Assembly: GCA_949317995.1 (NCBI GenBank)
Contig: OX439052.1
Coordinates: forward strand, 43,706,599 to 43,770,598
Reading direction: 5' to 3'
From: Acholoe squamosa
Lineage: Eukaryota > Annelida > Polychaeta > Phyllodocida > Polynoidae
DNA: 64,000 bases
Notes under the pieces: generated by a model
What the model saw: the letters and a program-made list of their open reading frames with translations, nothing else
Databases searched by the model: none
What the model was told of the DNA's origin: nothing
Part shown: piece after piece, positions 12,401 to 19,978 of the stretch
How positions within the stretch are numbered: the stretch's first letter is position 1
Layout: each line of letters starts with the position of its first letter
Program-made: the position numbers and the translations under genes

Positions 12401-12733
12401 GGCCTCCCACTGTTCCCACTTTCCCTATACTACTGGTACATAGACCCATGGTTATAACAGGCCTGTCACTGGTCTCACTTTCCCTATACTACTGGTACAT
12501 ATACCCATGGTTATAACAGGCCTGTCACTGTTCCCACTTTCCCTATACTGCTGGTACATAGACCTATGGTTATAAGAGGCCTGTCACTGTTCCCACTTTC
12601 CCTATACTACTGGTACACATACCCATGGTTATAACAGGCCTGTCACTATTCCCACTTTCCCTATACTACTGGTACATATACCCATGGTTATAACAGCCCT
12701 GTCACTGTTCCCACTTTCCCTAACTGCTTGTAC
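9424..12733 (+). repeat. 59-bp satellite array, about 56 units
   Basis: Head-to-tail units built around CCATGGTTATAACAGGCCTG, then CCACTGTTCCCACTTTCCC, TATACTACTGGTACATA and a GACC/TACC joint. Most units are 59 bp; a 61-bp variant carries ACATATATACCTATGG. The first unit (from 9424) is strongly diverged, as expected at an array edge. A block of roughly 570 bp starting near 10020 recurs near 11620 at an offset of about 1.6 kb, with the same private variants (CTATAATACTGG, TTATACCAGG, AGTCCTCACTCTCCC). Two 102-codon frames that differ at one residue (10196-10504, 11795-12103) are by-products of this duplication. Confidence 0.97.
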
Positions 12734-12737
12734 ATAT
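12734..12737. other. Left target-site duplication ATAT
   Basis: ATAT precedes the left inverted repeat and also follows the right one (19939-19942). Removing the element and one copy leaves GTACATATACCC, the standard satellite junction. Because ATAT is palindromic, a TA duplication with TIRs starting TGG restores the same sequence. Confidence 0.8.
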
Positions 12738-12767
12738 GGTCGATAGGCACCACTTGTCGTCATTTGG
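12738..12767 (+). repeat. Left terminal inverted repeat of the transposon
   Basis: Thirty bases identical to the reverse complement of 19909-19938, or 34 if the flanking palindromic ATAT is counted. Similarity stops abruptly at 12768. Confidence 0.93.
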
Positions 12768-12933
12768 GGTGGGAGGGGCCCCAGAATAAATATAGTAGGA
12801 CATGTTAAAGTTTTTTTGTGTGTATACTACAGGGATTGGACCATAACATCCACATATTGGGGTAGGTTAAATATGAAAACTCTACTTACACCACCCTGGT
12901 GAAGAAGGCATGTCCAAGATTGAAAAGTGACGG

Positions 12934-13346
12934 GGCGATTCGTCTCACGCCCTAACCCTGTGTATTGTGGGATGCCTTAAGACCTTGTAATATATTATCT
13001 AACTTAGTTATTGCGAATGGTTATGAAAATAGACAGCTAACCTGATAATATGGACCATAAAACATATACATTGGCTTTGATGTCCATCATTTTGCAGTGT
13101 GAGAGAAAATGTTGAAATTTTATGTGGTACGAGGAAACACCAGTACATCCTACACCCCTTCCTATCAAATACCATAACTAAATGTAAAATGGAATAAATT
13201 TATTTATTTATTTATGAATAAGTAAGGTATGACCATGAGTTCATCTTGCTATATCGTTATTAGGCCTGCCTGAAAGCATCAGACCACTAGAGCTCCTGTC
13301 CAGGGCGTGAGACGAATCGCCCCGACAGGCGATTCGTCTCACGCCC
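12934..13346. promoter_or_regulatory. Left subterminal motif group (three 19-bp sites)
   Basis: Sites at 12934-12952 (minus), 13303-13321 (plus) and 13328-13346 (minus). The last two form a perfect inverted pair with 6 bp between 19-bp arms. Position inside the left end suggests transposase binding sites, as subterminal repeats are in several cut-and-paste families; this is inference. Confidence 0.6.
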
Positions 13347-13499
13347 TAGCCCCATGACGGTACCAACACTGCAGGACAGTTAAGCCCCCAGTTAAGCCCC
13401 CAGAAATGACCAAACATGATTCTCACCATAAAGGGGCTATGAAAGGATGATAGTTGAACAACAGTTGAACATGTAATAACATTTATTAACTGCGTAACA

Positions 13500-13565
13500 T
13501 TTCATCATTATCATTACTATTACTACTATTATTATTATTACTACTATTATTATTATCATTATTAC
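13500..13565. repeat. ATT/ACT trinucleotide-rich tract
   Basis: Imperfect runs of ATT, ACT and ATC. They produce an Ile/Val-rich minus-strand frame that is not a gene. Confidence 0.85.
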
Positions 13566-13655
13566 CCCTCTCTTAACGATTAATACATGCAAGGGGTGTG
13601 TACAGGGTACAACATACAATTCTCCGATAATGGTATAACTACTACTACAGGGGGG

Positions 13656-13920
13656 GGGTTAACACCAAAGAAATGACCACAACGCACGGGTGTGAGACGA
13701 TTCGCCTGCTAATATATGAGAAAAAGTTGGACGGTTCTTTCAAGTGGTTGGGACCGTTCGGGCGTCAGACGATTCGCCTGCAGCAGCAAATGTATGGGAA
13801 AAAGGTGGACGGTTCTAACCAGAGGTTGGGACCGTTCGGGCGTGAGACGATTCTCCTGTTGTGCAATGTTTCCTGGATAGAGTTAAGACCTAAAAAAAAT
13901 CATGAAGCAAACACATAACG
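13656..13920 (+). repeat. Internal direct repeat, copy 1 (downstream of transposase gene)
   Basis: About 265 bp, nearly identical to 16836-17104. It contains three 19-bp motif variants (13688-13706, 13760-13778, 13838-13856), each followed by CTGC or CTGTTG, and two copies of a GGACGGTTCT...GGGACCGTTC block. A fourth motif at 13924-13942 lies just beyond. Copy 1 carries changes (GGGTGTGAGACG, GGCGTCAGACG) not present in copy 2 and lacks CAGCAG after the first motif. Confidence 0.92.
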
Positions 13921-13982
13921 TTCAGGCGTGAGACGATTCTCCTGTCGTAGAAGCATATATATATATACAACTTTATACAAAA

Positions 13983-14119
13983 TTTCATCCATCCTGAGCG
14001 TTCCTTCATAAGTCTCCACCAGTCCCCTGGCCGCACCACACAAATGGGGAAGCCGGACCTACCTGTCCACCAGGGAATACAAGTGGAGGCTCATGGAGAA
14101 ATGCTCAGGATGGATGAAA
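13983..14119. repeat. Inverted repeat just 3' of the transposase stop codon
   Basis: Sixteen-base arms TTTCATCCATCCTGAG (13983-13998) and its complement (14104-14119) enclose a GC-rich, partly self-complementary loop. It lies about 30 bp past the stop codon of the minus-strand gene, so it could act in 3' end formation; no AATAAA is evident next to it. Confidence 0.6.
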
Positions 14120-14147
14120 GGTAAATACACTAGTACACAAGCATCAT

Positions 14148-16820
14148 CTACTTCTTCCGCGATGACCTGCGGAGATGTACTTGGACTTCCTTGGTGGCCT
14201 TGGTTTTGGCGGAGGTCGACTTGGTTGCCCTCAACTTGGTTGCCCTCGACTTGGCTACCCTCGACCTAACTAGCTGAGGGAGGGGGACATCATCGTTGTC
14301 ACTCTCAGCAGCAAGTCGTGCCTTCACCTGAGAAAGAGGGAGGTCATCCTCCATGTTGGCCTTGAGGTTGGCAAGAGGGGTGTCTTCCTCAGAGCTGTCC
14401 TCAGAGTTGGGGAGATGGGCTAGAGGAAGCTCGTCCTCAGTGTCGTAGCCTGACTCCCCCTCAAAGTCGAACTCTTCATCCGAGTCTTCACAGACGTCTT
14501 CCTCCTCCTTTGCCACAACCTTGGTCTTGTACCATCCGGCACACCCCGGTACAAGCTGCCCAGTGCTCATGCAGCAAGCTCTGTAGCATGAGGTGCGCCG
14601 GACATAGATGGCACCTTGGAAAGCACATGCTTGGTGCATTTCCATAAGCCCAGCCACACCTGGGCTGTCCCAGTCCTCAACCTCTTTTGTTGACTCCATC
14701 ACTTCCCTGGATGTAACCTGGACAAGTTGGACCTTGGTTGCTGGTGCAACCTTCTCCACAAAGTTGTCTGCCGATTGGATGATCTGATTGGTCTTTACGA
14801 TGCGGTCAGCCAGGCGCTTCATAGCTCCTCCGACCCCGTCGCAGGGGCCTTTCCCGTGCCCGGCCTCGAGCCAATTCCATGCTGCGACGAGGCCGAAGGT
14901 ACTGGTAAACCTTAGAAGCATCTGAATCACGTGCCTATTACGGTACTGCGAGGAGGGACTGTCCGTGCAGAAGTGTATGGATGTCACATATGAAAATGAT
15001 GCCTTGATATCTTCTATAAGTTTCTGTATGAATGTGAAGGTAGTTGGAAAGGAGTGGGAGGTAACGGATGTCACACCTACGTATGTGTGAGTTATGAGGA
15101 GGCCTTCTGGTGATCGTATTTTCACCACCATAGGATGTATGGTTATCTGATCCTTCGAATAGTAGGCTGAGGTGATCTCACGCAGATAGGCACAGTTCCA
15201 GTTTTCGGAGTAGTCCATTAGAATGACAGCATGGCCCACTAACAGATTTTCCTCCAGCCTCCTCATCTCACGGTACTGCGCCTCAACTCTGCCACAATGT
15301 GCACGGAACCCTGGCAGGGCAGCAAGGAAGGTCTTTATGAACACCTCTTTTGGTTCTGACTTGGTGACTAGTTTAGTGTGATGGACTTCCTTGGTCACAA
15401 TTTTCTTGTCAACTATGCTCTCCACCTTCTTGCTCACCCGTTCCCATTGCTTGTATGAGACCATCTCCTTGTTCATCTTTTGAAGCTCCATCTCTATGGC
15501 CTCATCAGTATAGTTGTTTGTCATGGCAGTGGTGCTCTTCGGTAGGGTTGGAACAGCGTCCATCATAAGTGACATATTTGCATGTGCCTTGCACAAACAG
15601 ACGCTGCGTTTTAGGAAGTGATTGAGTTTGATGTACCATGGTCTGGCTCTCCTGAAGGTGGAATACTCTAGGGTCATGTTCTCGAATTCTGAGCAGTACT
15701 TCCTATGTAGATTAATCAACGTATCTCCAAGAGCGTAACGCTGCTGATTTTTGGTTTGGTGTCTTTTGTCTGGCAACATGTAAGAGTTATCGTCACGCTT
15801 CATGAAGTCAATAATAGATTGTTTAGTGGCCTCCCTTTTATCGATTCTGGCGGTGCTCGGCTCTTTCTCTTTCCATATATAATCACGAGAAATTTGTACG
15901 GTCTCCGCGAGCAAGCCAAGTGTTCCATGATAATTTTTGCCGGCCACAGGCTCCCGGAACAGGCCTTTCTTCACATCAACAGAACTCGCCTTCACCTGGC
16001 TGGCAGCAATTTGTAGGGTGAGGAAGGCCTTCACCCTATCACTTGTCAGAGTGATGTTCAATTCCTCCATGTTGTTCATCGTAAGTGTCAATGGGGATGC
16101 AGGGGCTGGTGCTGGTTCAACCGGTGCAGCTTCCACTTGTGGCTGTGGATCTGCTGGTTCATGACCCTCCAAACCAGGGGGTGGGATTGCCTGTGGAGCT
16201 GGTGCTGGTTCAACCGGTGCAGCTTCCACTTGTGGCTGTGGATCTGCTGGTTCATGACCCTCCAAACCAGGGGGTGGGATCACCTGTGGATCTGCTGGTT
16301 CATGATTATCAAACCCAGGAGGTGGGGTCTCTCCTCTCAGCGCATGAAAGAATCTCACTACTGGACGACGAGGTTGTTGCTTAGATGGTGGTGGGAGAGT
16401 TGCAGTCCTTGGAGTGGTAGGTTGCCGCGGTACACTTGCGGCCCTTGGAGTGGTAGGTTGCCGCGGTACACTTGCGGCCCGTGGAGTGGTAGGTTGCCGC
16501 GGTACACTTGCGGCCCGTGGAGTGGTAGGTTGCCGCGGTACACTTGCGGCCCTTGGAGTGGTAGGTTGCCGCGGTACACTTGCGGCCCGTGGAGTGGTAG
16601 GTTGCCGCGGTACACTTGCGGCCCTTGGAGTGGTTGGGTCACCTTGATGACGCATAGCCGCAGCAGCTGCTGAAGCAAGCTGCTTACGTAGCTGTGCTAC
16701 TTCCTGTTGTGCAGCATCCAGCTCCTTCTTCATTGCCCTTGCCTTACTCTGGCGAGAGAACGGCAAGGCGACAACAAGACTGTAATTGATAAAAGAAGTG
16801 AACCATAAGAACTGAGTCAA
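14148..16820 (-). CDS. DDE-like transposase candidate, 890 codons, intact
   Basis: This unbroken 2673-bp frame is the likely catalytic protein of the transposon. From the N terminus: a short coiled-coil-like stretch (KKELDAAQQEVAQLRKQL, about 30-50); six tandem TTPRAASVPRQP-type repeats; two PPPGLEGHEPADPQ repeats; a conserved-looking region with DKRHQTKNQQRYALGDTL and CLCKAH; and a probable RNase H-like core. The core shows LMDYSENWN (D536), HFCTDSPSSQYRN (D620) and WLEAGHGKGPCDGVGG (E652), giving spacing D-83-D-31-E. The tail is acidic (about 790-855) with DLPLSQ/DVPLPQ repeats and ends in a Lys/Arg-rich stretch that may direct nuclear import. Similar invertebrate proteins with SDGPSSQYRN and EAGHGKG motifs are familiar to me as uncharacterised transposon products; superfamily not certain. 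The first exon may really begin at 16748 after a good acceptor (TTCTCTCGCCAG); ATG at 16733 is an alternative start. Confidence 0.82.
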   Translation of the reverse strand: MTQFLWFTSFINYSLVVALPFSRQSKARAMKKELDAAQQEVAQLRKQLASAAAAAMRHQGDPTTPRAASVPRQPTTPRAASVPRQPTTPRAASVPRQPTTPRAASVPRQPTTPRAASVPRQPTTPRAASVPRQPTTPRTATLPPPSKQQPRRPVVRFFHALRGETPPPGFDNHEPADPQVIPPPGLEGHEPADPQPQVEAAPVEPAPAPQAIPPPGLEGHEPADPQPQVEAAPVEPAPAPASPLTLTMNNMEELNITLTSDRVKAFLTLQIAASQVKASSVDVKKGLFREPVAGKNYHGTLGLLAETVQISRDYIWKEKEPSTARIDKREATKQSIIDFMKRDDNSYMLPDKRHQTKNQQRYALGDTLINLHRKYCSEFENMTLEYSTFRRARPWYIKLNHFLKRSVCLCKAHANMSLMMDAVPTLPKSTTAMTNNYTDEAIEMELQKMNKEMVSYKQWERVSKKVESIVDKKIVTKEVHHTKLVTKSEPKEVFIKTFLAALPGFRAHCGRVEAQYREMRRLEENLLVGHAVILMDYSENWNCAYLREITSAYYSKDQITIHPMVVKIRSPEGLLITHTYVGVTSVTSHSFPTTFTFIQKLIEDIKASFSYVTSIHFCTDSPSSQYRNRHVIQMLLRFTSTFGLVAAWNWLEAGHGKGPCDGVGGAMKRLADRIVKTNQIIQSADNFVEKVAPATKVQLVQVTSREVMESTKEVEDWDSPGVAGLMEMHQACAFQGAIYVRRTSCYRACCMSTGQLVPGCAGWYKTKVVAKEEEDVCEDSDEEFDFEGESGYDTEDELPLAHLPNSEDSSEEDTPLANLKANMEDDLPLSQVKARLAAESDNDDVPLPQLVRSRVAKSRATKLRATKSTSAKTKATKEVQVHLRRSSRKK
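16400..16640. repeat. 36-bp coding minisatellite in the transposase gene
   Basis: Six near-identical 36-bp units (plus strand: GGAGTGGTAGGTTGCCGCGG...) encode the TTPRAASVPRQP repeats. The length is a multiple of three, so copy-number change keeps the frame. All the other long frames over this segment are shadows of it. Confidence 0.93.
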
Positions 16821-16835
16821 ATCTCTATGTGAGAA

Positions 16836-17104
16836 GGGTTACTACCAAAGAAATGACCAAACACACGGGCGTGAGACGATTCGCCTGCAGCAGCTAATAT
16901 ATAAGAAAAAGGTGGACGGTTCTTTCAAGTGGTTAGGACCGTTCGGGCGTGAGACGATTTGCCTGCAGCAGCAGATGTATGGGAAAAAGGTGGACGGTTC
17001 TAACCAGAGGTTGGGACCGTTCGGGCGTGAGACGATTCTCCTGTTGTGCAATGTTTCCTGGATAGAGTTAAGACCTAAAAAAATCATGAAGCAAACACAT
17101 AACG
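16836..17104 (+). repeat. Internal direct repeat, copy 2 (upstream of transposase gene)
   Basis: Matches 13656-13920 almost base for base. It carries 19-bp motifs at 16867-16885, 16945-16963 and 17023-17041. Copies 1 and 2 have the same orientation and bracket the transposase gene, so recombination between them would delete that gene. Copy 2 lies where the promoter or an upstream intron of the gene is expected. Confidence 0.92.
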
Positions 17105-17224
17105 CTATGGTTCAACGAGAAATACCTTTTATTAAAGGTGAGAGAAATGACTTTAATAGATCTAATATAGTACTTTTATAGCATTTACAGCATTTATATA
17201 AGTTAGGCCATTCCTTCTTCTTGG

Positions 17225-17252
17225 GTAGAAAAATATATATATATATATATAT
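17225..17252. repeat. (AT)n microsatellite
   Basis: About 11 TA dinucleotides inside the transposon, between its two genes. Confidence 0.9.
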
Positions 17253-17374
17253 AGACTTTTAAATATCTGTGTACATGTTACATCTTACATCTCTTAAATA
17301 GAAGCACCTTGCTGTCTGTACATACATGTATATATATAAGAACTTTCTTAGATTATGTTAAATGCAGTTAAATA

Positions 17375-18601
17375 TTAATTTTTCTTCCTCAGGTTTAGAG
17401 AATGGGCAAATTTCGTCCTCGGACTTTTAGTGGGAGAAAGTGGCTTCTTCTTCTTCTTCTTCCCTTCTTCCCAGGTCCTGTCCACAATATTCTCCATGGT
17501 AGCAATGGGGTGGGGGTAGGGCAGGGGCTTAACAGGGGGAGTTGATTTTGATCTTGTGAAATGTTTGCTGGAAGAAAAGGAAAAATTCTTTTTAACAGAA
17601 AAAAAACAACATAGACACACACAAAAAAAAAATTGAATGAAATGACAAGGTGCTTCATGTATTACAAATAAAAGATGGGGGGAAATAAATTTTATGTTTT
17701 ACTCACCGAGCAGAGCCAGGATCTGGCTTACGCCGCTTCTCGGGAAGGGGTAGGGCAGGCTCTGCCTCCACTCCCTGCACTCTACGGGACGACTTCCCTC
17801 TACCTTTCCCTTTGCCTTTTGTTGGAGTTGGAGTTTGGTGGCTAGGTCCAGCTACGGGCTCTTCGGGTTGTGGTGCTGGCAGAGGTGCTGCCTCAGGTGC
17901 TGGCAGAGGTGCTGCCTCAGGTGCTGGCAGAGGTGCTGCCTCAGGTGCTGGCAGAGGTGCTGCCTCAGGTGCTGCCTCAGCTTCAGCCTCAGGTGCTGCC
18001 TCGGCTTCGGCCTCAGGTGCTGCCTCGGCTTCGGCCTCACGTGCAGCATCTTCATTTAAAATATTATAAAAAGTGACAAGACTTAAATTATTATCATTAT
18101 TATAATTATCATTTGATTATCATAATTATCATTGTTATTGTTATTTATCATTGTTATTGTTATTTATCATTATTATTATCATTGTTGTTGTTGTTATTAT
18201 TATTATCATGATCATTATTATTATTGGAACAGGACTGATAGTACAGGTACAAACCTTTGGCCCTTTTCAGTTTCGCTTTGTACCTTCTCTTTGATTCGCG
18301 GCGACGTTCCTGGAGCTCTGGGTCCAGCTCATCAATGCCCTTCCTCTTTGGTTTGTATTTCTGAAAGAATAAGAATAAGATAATTTAAGAATCATAATAA
18401 AATAATAATTCTTAGTGATAACTTAGTGTCAATATACTTCCAATATACTTCCTTAAGTTACATAACAGGTAAAGTTACCTCATCTGACAACCTCTTGGCC
18501 ATCTTCTTCTCCTCTGTTTGTCTTTTCTTGTCATAAGACCTCTTCGACCGTTTACGAGCACTCTCCAAGGCCGCTGGGGATTTTGGGTCTTTGTAAGGCA
18601 T
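17375..18601 (-). CDS. Basic repeat protein, second transposon gene (4 spliced coding exons)
   Basis: Spliced coding exons on the minus strand are 18479-18601, 18255-18360, 17707-18049 and 17375-17567, ending in TAA. Introns are GT-AG (donors GTAACT, GTTTGT, GTGAGT; acceptors TTTCAG, ATGAAG, TTCCAG) and the phases 0, 1 and 2 all join, giving 765 bp or 254 residues. Exons 1-2 encode a strongly basic region (ESARKRSKRSYDKKRQ; ELQERRRESKRRYKAKLKRA). Exon 3 encodes Ala/Glu/Pro repeats (EAEAEAAPEA, then EAAPLPAP four times) and a KGKGKGRGKSSRR stretch. Exon 4 is Lys-rich with SPTKSPRTKF. No known domain is recognised; a nuclear DNA-binding accessory role is inferred from charge and context. The weakest point is the exon 3 acceptor. 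Exons 1-2 could alternatively splice to the transposase: the phase-0 donor at 18479 would fit the acceptor at 16748. Confidence 0.7.
17870..18045. repeat. 24-bp coding minisatellites in the second gene
   Basis: Four GCAGCACCTCTGCCAGCACC-type units followed (in plus-strand order) by three GAGGCCGAAGCC-type units, all multiples of three. Frames read in other registers on both strands here (Cys/Arg or Gln/His repeats) are shadows. Confidence 0.9.
18060..18230. repeat. ATT/ATC-rich tract within an intron
   Basis: Imperfect TTATTA and TCATTA runs lie in the intron between exons 2 and 3 of the second transposon gene. Confidence 0.85.
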
Positions 18602-18633
18602 CTGCAAGAATAGATTATAAAAAAACATACATG

Positions 18634-19555
18634 GGCGAATCGTCTCACTCCCGACACCTACAGACTATGCCTAACATGGGATAAGTGTACCAAATGGACA
18701 AGACAGGGTGTGTGTTAGTATTCTTTATGATATGGTAATGCCAGGCCAGGTCAGGCCAGAAAATATGCAGTACAAACAAACTTCATTGAGACAGGCGAAT
18801 CGTCTCACGCCCGACACTCACATACCTCTGCCTTCATTTTACATAAGACTAACGGCAGAAAGTGAACCAGATCGGCCGAGCGTAATGTTTACATGTTGCT
18901 GAGGTGATTTACAGCCCTAATTACCACACTTAGCTCGATCAATACAGTCTATAGCATGTTTTCTACATTATTTAATCAAATTTCTTGAAAATTAATGGTT
19001 TAAAGCATAATTTTTCATCAATTTCTTACCTTGAAAACGTTTAGTCGACCGGCGACAAACTTCCAAAGCGCCTGCGTCCGTAACGTTCCTGTCTTTTACA
19101 CCAGATGGCGGGTCATAGGTTTAGTTCTAGCGAAAACCGCCAGGGGGTGAGACGAATCGCTGGGCGTGAGACGATTCGCTCCGGGTCGACCTCTGCCTTT
19201 GTATAGTGATATCTATTGCTATGGAGCTAGCAGGAAAATGCCCTTGACATGTCTTATACCTTTGATATGTAGGTGCTTTGTGATATGAATAAGGATGGTT
19301 AAATATAAAAACCCTAAAAAATTTGGATATATATATAGAAATTGAGGGCGTGAGACGATTCGCCCTCTGCTTCAGCCCCAGACTACCCCACCGTACATCA
19401 ATCATTCTGTTCTGCTCTTTGCAGGACCCAGACTCTAATTTTCTTTTTCTCATATACAAGTATAAGTTCGCAGAGAAAATGGATGGTATAGATAGACCAT
19501 GCACTGTGTGTATATTATAGCTAGACCCCCATCTTTGGGCGTGAGACGAATCGCC
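18634..19555. promoter_or_regulatory. Right motif group (six 19-bp sites)
   Basis: Sites at 18634-18652 and 18794-18812 (minus orientation) and 19143-19161, 19162-19180, 19346-19364 and 19537-19555 (plus). The pair at 19143-19180 is directly abutting. The group covers the presumed 5' region of the second gene and the right subterminal region, so the sites could serve transposition, autoregulation, or both. Confidence 0.6.
19030..19130 (-). other. Probable 5' non-coding exon of the second transposon gene
   Basis: A strong donor reads TTTTCAAG/GTAAGAAAT on the minus strand (exon end 19030). A good acceptor (TTCTTGCAG) lies immediately before the ATG at 18601. Joining them gives an open frame upstream of the ATG without another ATG, so the start stays at 18601. 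The 5' limit is not visible. Confidence 0.5.
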
Positions 19556-19908
19556 TCGAAAATTAACCAACCACATTTCTTATTACAGAAAATAAATAAC
19601 TAAGTCTATACATACCTAAAAGTTCTTCAAAATTTCTTAGACTAATTATACATTTGCCTAGAAATATCTATGGGCCCTCCTACCAGTAATTTTTTTTTTA
19701 TTTATCTCTAAATGTGGATTTTTCGATTTTTTGCCTAAAAAACGAGTTTTTTTGGGTAGTTCTAGGCCCCTCACTCCCAAAATATCCTTCAGATGTATGG
19801 AAAACTAGGGTTCCCCATGTAGCTCTAACCCTGGGCTATCAGAATGAATGATAATGACAGGTGTATATATTATTTTCACTGATTTATTAACCACAGAAGG
19901 CAGAATGA

Positions 19909-19938
19909 CCAAATGACGACAAGTGGTGCCTATCGACC
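19909..19938 (-). repeat. Right terminal inverted repeat of the transposon
   Basis: Perfect complement of the left TIR, followed by ATAT (19939-19942). Confidence 0.93.
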
Positions 19939-19978
19939 ATATACCCATAGTAATAATTGGTCTGCCACAGTTCCAAAA
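19939..19978 (+). repeat. Satellite remnant right of the transposon
   Basis: ATACCCATAGTAATAATTGG followed by TCTGCCACAGTTCC aligns with the satellite unit with several changes, then similarity ends. This is the diverged far edge of the array, displaced by 7.2 kb by the insertion. Confidence 0.82.

Larger units (their letters stand above)
12738..19938 (-). mobile_element. 7.2-kb two-gene DNA transposon inserted in the satellite
   Basis: The element is bounded by identical 30-bp terminal inverted repeats (12738-12767 and 19909-19938) starting GGTCGATAGGCACC. It is flanked by ATAT, with satellite sequence on the left and a diverged satellite remnant on the right. It contains an intact DDE-type ORF, a second spliced gene, sixteen copies of a 19-bp motif and two internal direct repeats. 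Both genes read right to left. The intact ORF, perfect TIRs and clean target site suggest recent movement. The superfamily is uncertain: a 4-bp duplication fits Sola-type elements, but TA would point elsewhere. No LTR, reverse transcriptase, helicase or polymerase gene is seen. Confidence 0.88.

Noticed and set aside
9424-12733. Regular repeats as a possible CRISPR array
   Set aside because: The units are head-to-tail without unique spacers, and the sequence is eukaryotic.
16085-16678. Several long frames on both strands over the transposase N-terminal region
   Set aside because: Shadows of the 36-bp in-frame repeat of the transposase gene; the transposase frame alone continues for 890 codons.
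13656-17104. Direct repeats as LTRs of a retrotransposon around the 890-codon gene
   Set aside because: They lack TG...CA ends and target duplications, the gene has no reverse transcriptase or protease motifs, and the true element ends lie outside at the TIRs.
17812-18076. Four overlapping repeat-peptide frames on both strands
   Set aside because: They are other registers of the 24-bp repeat in exon 3 of the second transposon gene, which is supported by splice phases.
12738-19938. Large virus-like (Maverick/Polinton) transposon
   Set aside because: No polymerase, integrase, ATPase or capsid-like gene is seen and the length is less than half of typical members.
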